63,614 nt of DNA, taken from Gammaproteobacteria bacterium (GTDB taxonomy: Bacteria; Pseudomonadota; Gammaproteobacteria; Pseudomonadales; Azotimanducaceae). A program made the position numbers and the translations under genes. This document shows, piece by piece, positions 1 through 9,085 of the stretch. The stretch covers positions 1 through 63,614 of the forward strand of contig VXYL01000002.1 of the NCBI GenBank assembly GCA_009846005.1, in the 5' to 3' direction. Position 1 is the stretch's first letter; the number at the start of each line of letters is the position of its first letter. Below the pieces are notes generated by a model, which was not told the origin of the DNA, ran no database searches, and saw only the letters and a program-made list of their open reading frames with translations.

Positions 1-3000
1 ACCCACCCGTCGCCGCAGCGTCGTCGGGTGACGGGTAGCCCTCCACAACGACGTGGGCGTTGGTGCCCGAGAGCCCGAAAGCGCTCACGGCAGCCCGGGG
101 CGGCCGGTCGCCCCCGGCGTCGGGCCACGGGTTCGCCTCCGAGGTTACCCGCACGGGCAGCTCATCCCATTCCACCCGCGGATTCGGATTGTCGAAATGC
201 AGGTGCTTCGGAATGACCCGGCGTCGCATCGCCAGCATCGTCTTGATGAGTCCGGCGACGCCGGCTGCCCACTCCAGATGTCCGATGTTGGTCTTCACCG
301 TGCCGATCAACAGCGGTCGGTCGGGTGACCGGTCTTGACCATAGACCCGCGACGCGGCCTGGACTTCGATCGAGTCGCCGAGACTGGTGCCGACGCCATG
401 CGCCTCCAGGTAGTCGACGCTGCCGGGGTCGATCGCAGCCCGCCGCAGGGCTTCCTCGAGAGCTTGTTCCTGGGCCGGTCCGTTGGGTACGGTCATGCCC
501 GCGCTGACGCCGTTGTGGCTGACCGCAGAGCCGAGCACCACGCCCCATATCGGATCGCCGTCCGCCTCGGCGTCGGCGAGCCGCTTCAGCACGACCATGC
601 CGCAGCCCTCGCCACGAACGAATCCGTCCGCGCCCGCGTCGAACGTACGGCACTGTCCCCGGCTCGACAACATGCCGAGTTCGGCCATGAACTTCGTGAT
701 CGACGGCGACAGCACCGCGTTCGCACCGCCGACCAGGGCGAGGTCGATTTCGCCCCGGCGCAGTCCAACCGCCGCCTGATGCACTGCGACCAACGACGAT
801 GCGCAGGCCAGATCCACCGGCATCGCGGGACCCATCAGGCCTAGTGCGAAGGCGACCCTTCCCGCCGCCACGCTGCCCGCGGTTCCGAGGTAGCCGCCTT
901 CCTCCCCGCTGGCCTCGATGAGATCGCGGTATTCGCTGGCACCGACGCCCGCGTAGACGCCCGTTCTGCTTCCCGCGAGGTCACCGGGATCGATACCGGC
1001 GTCCTCGACGGCCTGCCACGCCACCTCCAGCAATAGCCGTTGCCGGGGATCCATCATGCGCGCCTCGATGGGCAGGATGCGGAAGAACCGGGAGTCGAAC
1101 TGATCCATGCCTTCGAGGAATCCGAACGACCCGTGACCATGTTCCGCTGCCGGGTCGCCCACCACTCCCGTCCACGGACCCGTGTCACCCCGCCTTTCGG
1201 CCACGGCGTCGACGCCCCCTTCCAGCAATCGCCAGAAGGCGTCGAGATCGGGCGCGCCCGGGAACCGGCACGCCATGCCGATGACGGCGACGGCGTCCTC
1301 CTCCTGTTCACCCCGGAAAACCGCCTGCGCCGCGCCACGCGCCTCGACCGCCGCCGAATCGCCGTCGCTGGCGAGTTCGCGGAGAAGGTGTCGGGCGAGG
1401 CTCGAAATGTCCGGGTAGTCGAATACCACGGTATTCGGTGCCACGTAGACCCCGGCGAACGTCCGGTTCAGGCGGTTGCGGAACTCCACGGCCATCAACG
1501 AGTCCATGCCGAGGTCGACGAATCCCACCGTCGGCGACGGATCGGTGGGCATGCGCAGGACGGCTTTCAGTTCTCGCTGAAGGAACGCAACAAGCAGCCC
1601 TTCGCGACCCGATGCCGGCGTATTGCCAAGCTCCGAGACCAGGTCGACCGACGACGCCGACTCGTCGGCAACGGCATCGGAGGCAATGAGCATTTCGCCG
1701 AGGAACGGCGGATGGTAGTCGTGGTTGGCGGCGAACACCGGCCAGTCCACCGACGTCACGGTCGCCGTCGTAAGATCCTCTCGAACCAGGCGATCAAATG
1801 CCATAAGACCCTTTTGAGGGGTCATCCAGCCCGTTCCGGAGGCTTCGAGCTGTTGCGCGATGCGCTCGCGCTGCTCCTCCGCCTCGCCGAGGCCGGACCA
1901 CGCGCCCCAGGCGATCGACTGGCCCGGCAGGCCGAGGGCGCGCCGATGGCCGGCCAGCTGATCCAGGAAAGCGTTGGCCGCTGCGTGGTTCGCCTGGCCA
2001 GCGTTGCCGAGTACGCCGGTCACGCTGGAGAACAGGACGAACAGGTCGAGATCCCGATTCATGGTCGCGCGGTGCAGATGCCAGGCGCCGATCACCTTGG
2101 GTCCTAGAACCTGCTCGAATCGCTCCCAGGTCTGGTTGGCGAGCGCACCGTCGGACAGCACGCCCACGCTGTGGATCACCCCGCCGAGGGCCGGCAGCGA
2201 TGCATCCATGCGCCTCAACATCGCGTCGATGGCCTGTGCGTTGGTGACGTCCGCAAGTTCCACCTCGACACGGATGCCGCGGGCCCGCAAGTCGTCGATC
2301 GCTCGTACTGCGGCCTCGTCCGGGTCGCGACGCCCGTTCAAGACGATGACACCCGCCCCGTGGTCCGCCAACCACGCCGCCACCGCGCAGCCGATGCCAC
2401 CCAAGCCCCCGGTGACGAGGTAGGTTCTGTCCGCGCGCAATCCACCCCCGGCGAGCGGTGGTGGCGTCAACACGATCTTGCCGATATGGCGCGCCGACTG
2501 CATGAACGCCATCGCCGAACCGGTCTCCGCCAGCGGCCACCGGCAGTGAACCAAGGGTTTGATCTCACCCGCCGCCAGGCGTTCGACCAGCCGCGTTAGG
2601 ATCGTACCCGCACGGGCAGGCTCGTCGCGCTTCACCACATCGAGTTCCACGATCGTGTAGCCCACGTCGCCGCGTGCGGCCGCCATCTCGTCGACGGTCC
2701 AGATGTCCCGCCTGGCCATCTCCACGAACCGCCCGCCTTGCGCCAGGCAGGACAGGCTCGCCTCGATGAAGCCCTCCCCCGTCAGGCTGTTCACGATGAC
2801 GTCGACGCCAGCGCCGTCGGTGACCTCGAGCACCTCGGCACCGAACTCCGTGGTGCGGCTGTCGAAGACGTGGGCGACGCCGATGCTCCGCAGGAACGCG
2901 CGTTTCGGTGCGCTTGCCGTCGCGATGACCTCGGCACCCGCGGCGTGTGCAAGTTCGATGGCCGCCAACCCCAGTCCGCCGGCCCCGGCGTGGATCAAGA

Positions 3001-6000
3001 CCCGATCCCCGGCGGCGAGTTCCGCCGCCTCGTAGGCCAGTGCCGCAGACACGAACACGCTAGGCACGGTGGCCAGCGCCGTCGCCGAAAGGCCCGGAGG
3101 CGCCGGTACGGCCAGGGACGCGAGTGTCGTGGCCTCGGCACCGAACGTGCCGTCGCCGAGAGCCACGACGCGATCGCCCACGGCGAGACCCGTTACCTCT
3201 TCACCGACTTCCACGATCCGACCCACCAGTTCCTCGCCGAACAGGCCCTCCTCGAAGAGCCCCATGGCGCGGAAGATGTCCCAGAAGTTGAGACCGGCGG
3301 CTTCGACGGCCACGCGGATCTGGCCCGCCTCCAGAGGCAAGGCAGGCTGTGAAGCGACGACCACCTTGTCTAGCGCACCGCCTTCGTCGGCATCGAGCAG
3401 CCAGCCCGGCTCGTCGGGCAGATCGAGACGGTGCGGCGCGTTCGCCGACCGAACGAAACGGGCCACCCAGCGGCGGTCGCCCCGGTAGGCGATATGCGTC
3501 TCACCGTCGCCCGCCAGCAATTCGTCGACGAGACGCTCCGTCGACGACGGCGATCCTGGGGCGAGGTCGATCATCCCCGGCTGCCAATGCGGTGCTTCCC
3601 GGGCCAATACCTTGCCGAACCCCCAGAGCGTGGCGCCGACCAGCTCGCCGTCGCGTTCGCGTTCCAGTACCTGTGCGCCCCGCGTGACGAACCAGAGGCC
3701 CTTCTCCGGGGATGCATCCGCATCCGCGAGTCCCTGCGCCAAGGCGAGGGCCGACGCGCCGACGCGTCGCGTGGCCCCCGCAACCTGATCAGTCGTCGCC
3801 TCGGCGCCGTGGCCGTCCAACGCGGCCAGATGCGCGACGCCGCTCAAAGGAAGTTCCTGCGGCAACCTCTCGATCAGGGCATGCCACGAGTCTCGGCCAT
3901 TCACGTCAACGTGTACCGGGAACACACCCGCGACGGGCCGCACCCCGCCGTCCCCGCCTTCGCCCGGGCGCGCGACCACGACAGTCTGGTTGCGGGCCGC
4001 GAGATCGGCGGCAAGATCCGCCGCCACGCCGCCGCCGTCCGAAGCGAGCACCCACACACCCCCGGGATCAGTCACTCGCGCGGGACCCTGGGCGACGATC
4101 ACGCCACGGTCCGGTTCCGCCGCTGCGGTCTCGTTCACACCCACGAACGCGACCGTTTCGAAGCCCGCATCGACAAGTGCCTGCCGCCATACCGGCGGCC
4201 CGGCCAGCGCGTGGTGCGGGCGGTATTCGTCCGCGAACCGCCACCACCCGTCGAGTTGTCCGAAGGTGAGGTCGAGCCAGCCCTGACCGCGCAGATTCTC
4301 GAGCGCCACGAGGTGACCCGACGGCGCCAGCACGTCGCGGCAGTGGCCAAGTGTCTCGTCCAGATACCGTGTCGCATGCAGCACGTTGGAAGCGATGATC
4401 AGATCGTAGCCGTGGGCGTCGAACCCCTGCGCCAGCGGATCCTTCTCAATGTCCAATACGCGGTACTCGATGGCGGCTTGCGTAGGGCCGAAGCGGGCCT
4501 CCGCCTCGGCGAAGAAACCCGCCGAGATGTCCGTGTAGACGTAGTCGAAACGCCCGGGGGGAAGTTCCGGCAGTATCGATGCCGTCGCCGAGCCCGTGCC
4601 CGCGCCAACCTCCAGTACCTTCAGCCGCCGATCGTCGGGCAAGGCGGCCAACAACGTCTGCACAGCATCGGCCAACATCTGATTGGCGGCACGCGCAACC
4701 GGTGCCTTGAGGTACAGGTCCGCCGCGCTCGGCTCGCCGCTGCTGAACAGCAGCGTGAGCGGATCCGCAGCGCCGCGCAGCACCTCCCACAAGGCGCCGG
4801 CGCAACGCCGAAACAACCCGATCTCCGTTGCTCCGTGCGGATAGGCCGCAGCGATCTGGTCGGCGAGCGCGTCGGCATCATCCAATTGGTCGGGCAGCGG
4901 TTCGTCCGAGCCGATGCGCACCTCGAATCCATCCGGCGACTCCTCGAGAACGCCCGACTTGGCGAGCATTTCCAGCAATCGCCGAAAGACTCGTTCATGG
5001 TCGTCCAAGACGTTCAGTCGCCGGCGCAAATCCCTCGCCTGCACGGTCGCGCCGGTTTCCCGGCGCCAGCCGAGCCGATCCAAGGTCAAGAGGGCGAACC
5101 GCCGCGACAACCGTTCGAGATCGGCGAGCAGGTCAGCCCGGGTCTCCGACCCCACGCCTTCGGCCGCGAGGTAGTCGGTGAACACGCCCGACTGCGCGGC
5201 GACCTCTGCGGGCGTGGGAAGGAAATCCGCGGGCAGGACGCCAGGCGCCAGCGGACCCTCGCGCCAGACCACTTGGTAGAGCAGATCGTCAAGGCCCTCG
5301 ACCGCCGCCAGCAGCGCCGCCCGCGTCGCCCGCTTCACCGTGTAGCCGTCGAGACCACCGAGTTCCAACCCGTCCGGGTCGTAGATGCGAAGATCGCCGG
5401 TCACCACCTCCCGCGTCGCGTCGGATTCGGCATCCCCGGGCGGTGCTGCCAAGCGCACGTGGCAGACCACGCGCTCGGGCAACGGGCCCGTCAACCACAG
5501 TCGTTCCCAGCCGAACGGCAGGTACGGGACGTCGTCCTCGCTGTCTCTTTGGCTGCGGGCTGCAGAAAACACCTGGAAGCAGCCGTCGAGGAGAATCGGA
5601 TGGACCGTGCCGTCCATCGCGTCGACGCCGTCCGGCAACGCCAACTCGCCGAGGGCTTCGCCGGGCGCGGCCCAAAACGCCTTGAGCGTCTGGAACGACG
5701 GCCCGAGAGCGATTCCCGTTGCGGCCTTGGCACGGTAGAACGCCCCCACGTCGCCCGGCGCCAGGCGTCGGCGCAGGCCATCCAAGTCGGCGGATTCCGT
5801 TGTCATGCGCCGGGGCGCGGCTTCGGACAGCTCGGCCTGGGCATGCAGGGTCCAGTCCTCCTCGGCGTCGCTCTTGCTGAAGATCTCGACATGCTGGGTT
5901 TGCGCGCCACTCGTGGAAGCCAGCAAGACCTGCACCTTCCGGCCGACCGACGTTGGCTCGCCGTCCGGCGCGTCGCCGGCCGGTGGCGTTGGAAAGACCA

Positions 6001-9000
6001 GGGGATTGCGCATCTGCAGATCTTCGACGACAACGGTTGCCGCTCCTTCGGCAAATCCCGCGCCAGCCGCCATCGCGCCGTACAAGGCGCCGGGCGCCAG
6101 CACGTGGTCGAAGACCCGGTGGTCGTCCATCCACCCGGGATCCGAAACGTAGAGTTCGGTCTCGAAGTCGATCTCGCCGCGCGGCGACTCGTGGCGGATA
6201 CCAAGCAGCGGGTGGCCGGCCTCGGGGCGGCGACGGCTAGGCGACTCGATCCAATGGCGACGGCGCTGGAATGCGTAGCCGGGCAGTGCAACCCGGCATC
6301 GTTCCTCGCCCGCGAACAGACCCGCGAGATAGAGCTGCGCACCCGCCTCGTAGGCAGCCGCGACCGCCGTGACGAACGAACCCTCCACATCGGGGAGCGA
6401 CTCGTCGCGGGAGGGGCGCCGCAGGCTAGCCACCACGGCCGGCGGCGGCGACCCCGGCGCCGCCGGCCAGGCCAGCGAGACCATCGGGCCAAGCACCCCG
6501 TGCGGTCCGAGTTCGATGACGATATCCACATCGAGCCCCGCAAGCGTCTCGACAGCCGCGCTGAAGGCAACCGGGGCCCTGGCCTGGCGTCGCCAATAGG
6601 TGCCGTCGAGGCGGGTATCCGCCGGCACGGGCTCGCCCGTCATGGTGCTCACGATCGTCATGCTCGGAAGCGCAACGTCGACGTCCTCAAAGTACGCCTC
6701 GAGTCCGTCCAGGGCCGGATCAACCAAGGCGCTGTGGTAGGCCGGGCTCGCCCGCAGGCGCGCGGTGCGGACGTTGTCCGTCTCGAAGCGCGCGATCAGC
6801 GCCGCGATGTCCGCCTCAGGACCGCTGACCGCCTGGTTGGTCCCGTTGTCCGCCGCCATGGCCAACCCGGTACCTTCGCTCCCCGCGTTGTGCGACTCCA
6901 CCGCCGCGGCCACAACCGTCCGAGGCGCGAAGACGACTGCCATGGCGCCTTTCTCCGGCAAGCCGGCGATCAGATCGCCGCGTCGTGCCGCAAACCCAAG
7001 ACCCTGTTCCAGCGTGAGAACCCCCGCTGCCTGGGCGGCGGCGATCTCGCCGAGGCTGTGGCCGACCACCACGCCGGGACGGATGCCCAGGCTCGCCCAT
7101 TGGGCGGTCAACGCACATTCCAAGGCATAGATGGCCGGCTGCGTCCATGCCGGATCGTCCAATGACCCCGCATCGGCGCTGCCGAACATCACCTCGAGCA
7201 GCGACGCGCCGCGCCACTCCCGGAGCAGGGCGTCGCAGCGGTCGAGGACCGCCCTCGCCACCGGCTCGCCTTCGTAGATATTGCGCCCCATGCCGATCCA
7301 CTGGCTGGCCTGACCGGTGTAGGCGAACGCCACCTTCGGACCGCCAGCGACCGCGGACCGGTCCGACGGTTGGGTCTCGCCGACGATGGCGTCGAGCCCT
7401 TGGCGCAGCGATCCGACGTTGTCGAACACGATCCCGGCGCGGTGACGAAAATGGCTGCGGCCGACGCAGGCGGTGTACGCCGCGTCGGACAGCGGTCGCT
7501 GGTCGGCAGACGGCTCGGCCGCCAGTACGGCCTCGCCTTCATCCAGCCAGGCGAGGTAGCGAAGCGCCTGGTCGCAGAGCGCCGCCTCGGATTTGGCGGA
7601 CAGCGGCAGCAGACGGATTCGACGCGGCGCCGCGGTATCGGGGCCCGAGCACGGGTCGGCCAGCGCGATGTGTCGGGGCGGGCCCGCCGCGAAGTGCACC
7701 GCTCCCTGTTCTGACTCTCCCGGTGCACCGTAGGACTCCAGCACGACGTGCGCATTGGTGCCGGAAAAACCGAACGAGTTGACCCCTGCCCGGGACGGCC
7801 GGCCGACCATCGGCCACGCGGTCGCCTCGGACGTCACCTGGACCGGCAGACCTTCGCTCTCGATCAGGGGGTTGGGCGTCTCGAAATGCAGATGTTTGGG
7901 GATCAGCCCGCGCTTCAATGCCAGCGTGGCCTTGATCAACCCCGCGATGCCGGCCGCCGACTCCAGGTGGCCGATGTTCGTCTTGACCGAACCGATGAGC
8001 AGCGGCCGATCGGCGGCACGACCCCTGCCGTACACGCCACCCGCCGCGCCGAGTTCGGTGGGGTCCCCAACCCGGGTGCCCGTGCCGTGTGCCTCCAGGT
8101 AGTCGACATCCGACGGCGCGAGACCGGCACGGGCCAGGGCGTCTTCGATGGCGCGCTGCTGCGCGGGGCCCTCCGGCACCGTGAGTCCGGGGCCCATGCC
8201 GTCCTGATTCACCGCCGAGCCGCGCAGCACCGCCCAGATCCGGTCGCCATCGGCCTCGGCGTCGTCGAGCCGCTTGAGAACCACGATGCCGCAGCCTTCG
8301 CCACGCACGTAGCCGTCTGCGGCGGCGTCGAAGGTCTTGCATCGGCCGTTCGGCGATAGCATGCCCGCCTTGGCGCGCAACGCGGAGAGGCGTCCGAACA
8401 GGATGGCTTGCACACCGCCGACCAGCGCCAGGTCCGCGTCACCCCGATGCAGGCCAGCGGCGGCCTGATGCACGGCGACCAGCGAGGACGAACACGCGGT
8501 GTCCACCACCATCGCCGGACCCTCGAAGCCGAGTACGAACGACACCCGGCCGATGGCGGGACTCAAGGAGCTGCCGGTGACCGAATAGAGCCCCGCTGCC
8601 GCTTCCGTGTTCTCGCGAGCGGCGAGGATCAGGTGCCGGTAGTCGTTGTTGCTCATGCCGGCATACACGCCGGTGCGGGTACCCTTTAAGCTGTCAGGAT
8701 CGATGCCGGCGTCTTCCAGGGCGCGCCAACAGGTCTCCAGCATCATGCGTTGCTGTGGGTCCAGCAACTGCGCCTCGAGCGGTGAAATCCGGAAGAACTC
8801 CGCGTCGAACTCGTCGATTCCATCGACAAACGCGCCATACCGGCAGGCGTCCCAATCCACCGGTCCTTCCGGGAACAGCACCTGGCCTACGCGACCGACA
8901 CCTGATCCCGGCGAGCCCTCCGTGACCGCCGTCTCGCCAGCCGCGAGCAGCCGCCAAAACGCGTCCAGATCCTCACTCCCGGGGAACCGGCACGCCATGC

Positions 9001-9085
9001 CGACGATGGCGATCGGTTCCCAGCCGTGGGGTGACGGCCGCGTTTCCAAGTCGGTCACTTGATCACCATGTCTGTCGGATTTCAT
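1..9085 (-). CDS. Modular type I polyketide synthase (partial; 3' end lies beyond the window)
   Basis: One uninterrupted frame of about 3028 codons from the ATG at 9085 to the left edge, with no stop seen. Domains in order: KS1 from residue ~25 (active Cys198 in TACSSS); AT (Ser677 in GHSLGE; SPAYHS around His784, a malonyl-type motif); DH (His989 in HRVFDHVLAP, Asp1167 in HPILLDG); C-methyltransferase (VLEVGAGTG near 1490); a KR-like structural half-domain; ER (HAGAGGLG near 2030); KR from ~2220 (TGGLGGIG); ACP (Ser2529 in GMDSL); KS2 from ~2600 (Cys2761 in LACASS). All these residues fall in one frame, so no frameshift is apparent. The first module would fully reduce and methylate its extender. 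No loading domain precedes KS1. The KR has His2367 where catalytic Tyr is expected. The ATG overlaps the stop of the SulP gene (ATGA), so the two are probably translated together. Confidence 0.95.
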   Translation of the reverse strand, partial: MKSDRHGDQVTDLETRPSPHGWEPIAIVGMACRFPGSEDLDAFWRLLAAGETAVTEGSPGSGVGRVGQVLFPEGPVDWDACRYGAFVDGIDEFDAEFFRISPLEAQLLDPQQRMMLETCWRALEDAGIDPDSLKGTRTGVYAGMSNNDYRHLILAARENTEAAAGLYSVTGSSLSPAIGRVSFVLGFEGPAMVVDTACSSSLVAVHQAAAGLHRGDADLALVGGVQAILFGRLSALRAKAGMLSPNGRCKTFDAAADGYVRGEGCGIVVLKRLDDAEADGDRIWAVLRGSAVNQDGMGPGLTVPEGPAQQRAIEDALARAGLAPSDVDYLEAHGTGTRVGDPTELGAAGGVYGRGRAADRPLLIGSVKTNIGHLESAAGIAGLIKATLALKRGLIPKHLHFETPNPLIESEGLPVQVTSEATAWPMVGRPSRAGVNSFGFSGTNAHVVLESYGAPGESEQGAVHFAAGPPRHIALADPCSGPDTAAPRRIRLLPLSAKSEAALCDQALRYLAWLDEGEAVLAAEPSADQRPLSDAAYTACVGRSHFRHRAGIVFDNVGSLRQGLDAIVGETQPSDRSAVAGGPKVAFAYTGQASQWIGMGRNIYEGEPVARAVLDRCDALLREWRGASLLEVMFGSADAGSLDDPAWTQPAIYALECALTAQWASLGIRPGVVVGHSLGEIAAAQAAGVLTLEQGLGFAARRGDLIAGLPEKGAMAVVFAPRTVVAAAVESHNAGSEGTGLAMAADNGTNQAVSGPEADIAALIARFETDNVRTARLRASPAYHSALVDPALDGLEAYFEDVDVALPSMTIVSTMTGEPVPADTRLDGTYWRRQARAPVAFSAAVETLAGLDVDIVIELGPHGVLGPMVSLAWPAAPGSPPPAVVASLRRPSRDESLPDVEGSFVTAVAAAYEAGAQLYLAGLFAGEERCRVALPGYAFQRRRHWIESPSRRRPEAGHPLLGIRHESPRGEIDFETELYVSDPGWMDDHRVFDHVLAPGALYGAMAAGAGFAEGAATVVVEDLQMRNPLVFPTPPAGDAPDGEPTSVGRKVQVLLASTSGAQTQHVEIFSKSDAEEDWTLHAQAELSEAAPRRMTTESADLDGLRRRLAPGDVGAFYRAKAATGIALGPSFQTLKAFWAAPGEALGELALPDGVDAMDGTVHPILLDGCFQVFSAARSQRDSEDDVPYLPFGWERLWLTGPLPERVVCHVRLAAPPGDAESDATREVVTGDLRIYDPDGLELGGLDGYTVKRATRAALLAAVEGLDDLLYQVVWREGPLAPGVLPADFLPTPAEVAAQSGVFTDYLAAEGVGSETRADLLADLERLSRRFALLTLDRLGWRRETGATVQARDLRRRLNVLDDHERVFRRLLEMLAKSGVLEESPDGFEVRIGSDEPLPDQLDDADALADQIAAAYPHGATEIGLFRRCAGALWEVLRGAADPLTLLFSSGEPSAADLYLKAPVARAANQMLADAVQTLLAALPDDRRLKVLEVGAGTGSATASILPELPPGRFDYVYTDISAGFFAEAEARFGPTQAAIEYRVLDIEKDPLAQGFDAHGYDLIIASNVLHATRYLDETLGHCRDVLAPSGHLVALENLRGQGWLDLTFGQLDGWWRFADEYRPHHALAGPPVWRQALVDAGFETVAFVGVNETAAAEPDRGVIVAQGPARVTDPGGVWVLASDGGGVAADLAADLAARNQTVVVARPGEGGDGGVRPVAGVFPVHVDVNGRDSWHALIERLPQELPLSGVAHLAALDGHGAEATTDQVAGATRRVGASALALAQGLADADASPEKGLWFVTRGAQVLERERDGELVGATLWGFGKVLAREAPHWQPGMIDLAPGSPSSTERLVDELLAGDGETHIAYRGDRRWVARFVRSANAPHRLDLPDEPGWLLDADEGGALDKVVVASQPALPLEAGQIRVAVEAAGLNFWDIFRAMGLFEEGLFGEELVGRIVEVGEEVTGLAVGDRVVALGDGTFGAEATTLASLAVPAPPGLSATALATVPSVFVSAALAYEAAELAAGDRVLIHAGAGGLGLAAIELAHAAGAEVIATASAPKRAFLRSIGVAHVFDSRTTEFGAEVLEVTDGAGVDVIVNSLTGEGFIEASLSCLAQGGRFVEMARRDIWTVDEMAAARGDVGYTIVELDVVKRDEPARAGTILTRLVERLAAGEIKPLVHCRWPLAETGSAMAFMQSARHIGKIVLTPPPLAGGGLRADRTYLVTGGLGGIGCAVAAWLADHGAGVIVLNGRRDPDEAAVRAIDDLRARGIRVEVELADVTNAQAIDAMLRRMDASLPALGGVIHSVGVLSDGALANQTWERFEQVLGPKVIGAWHLHRATMNRDLDLFVLFSSVTGVLGNAGQANHAAANAFLDQLAGHRRALGLPGQSIAWGAWSGLGEAEEQRERIAQQLEASGTGWMTPQKGLMAFDRLVREDLTTATVTSVDWPVFAANHDYHPPFLGEMLIASDAVADESASSVDLVSELGNTPASGREGLLVAFLQRELKAVLRMPTDPSPTVGFVDLGMDSLMAVEFRNRLNRTFAGVYVAPNTVVFDYPDISSLARHLLRELASDGDSAAVEARGAAQAVFRGEQEEDAVAVIGMACRFPGAPDLDAFWRLLEGGVDAVAERRGDTGPWTGVVGDPAAEHGHGSFGFLEGMDQFDSRFFRILPIEARMMDPRQRLLLEVAWQAVEDAGIDPGDLAGSRTGVYAGVGASEYRDLIEASGEEGGYLGTAGSVAAGRVAFALGLMGPAMPVDLACASSLVAVHQAAVGLRRGEIDLALVGGANAVLSPSITKFMAELGMLSSRGQCRTFDAGADGFVRGEGCGMVVLKRLADAEADGDPIWGVVLGSAVSHNGVSAGMTVPNGPAQEQALEEALRRAAIDPGSVDYLEAHGVGTSLGDSIEVQAASRVYGQDRSPDRPLLIGTVKTNIGHLEWAAGVAGLIKTMLAMRRRVIPKHLHFDNPNPRVEWDELPVRVTSEANPWPDAGGDRPPRAAVSAFGLSGTNAHVVVEGYPSPDDAAATGG

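Noticed and set aside
3431-7165. A 1244-codon open frame on the plus strand through the PKS region
   Set aside because: It is antisense to the PKS, whose minus-strand frame holds all active-site motifs in one phase. High third-position GC makes such long antisense frames common here; the product is arginine-rich with no motif.
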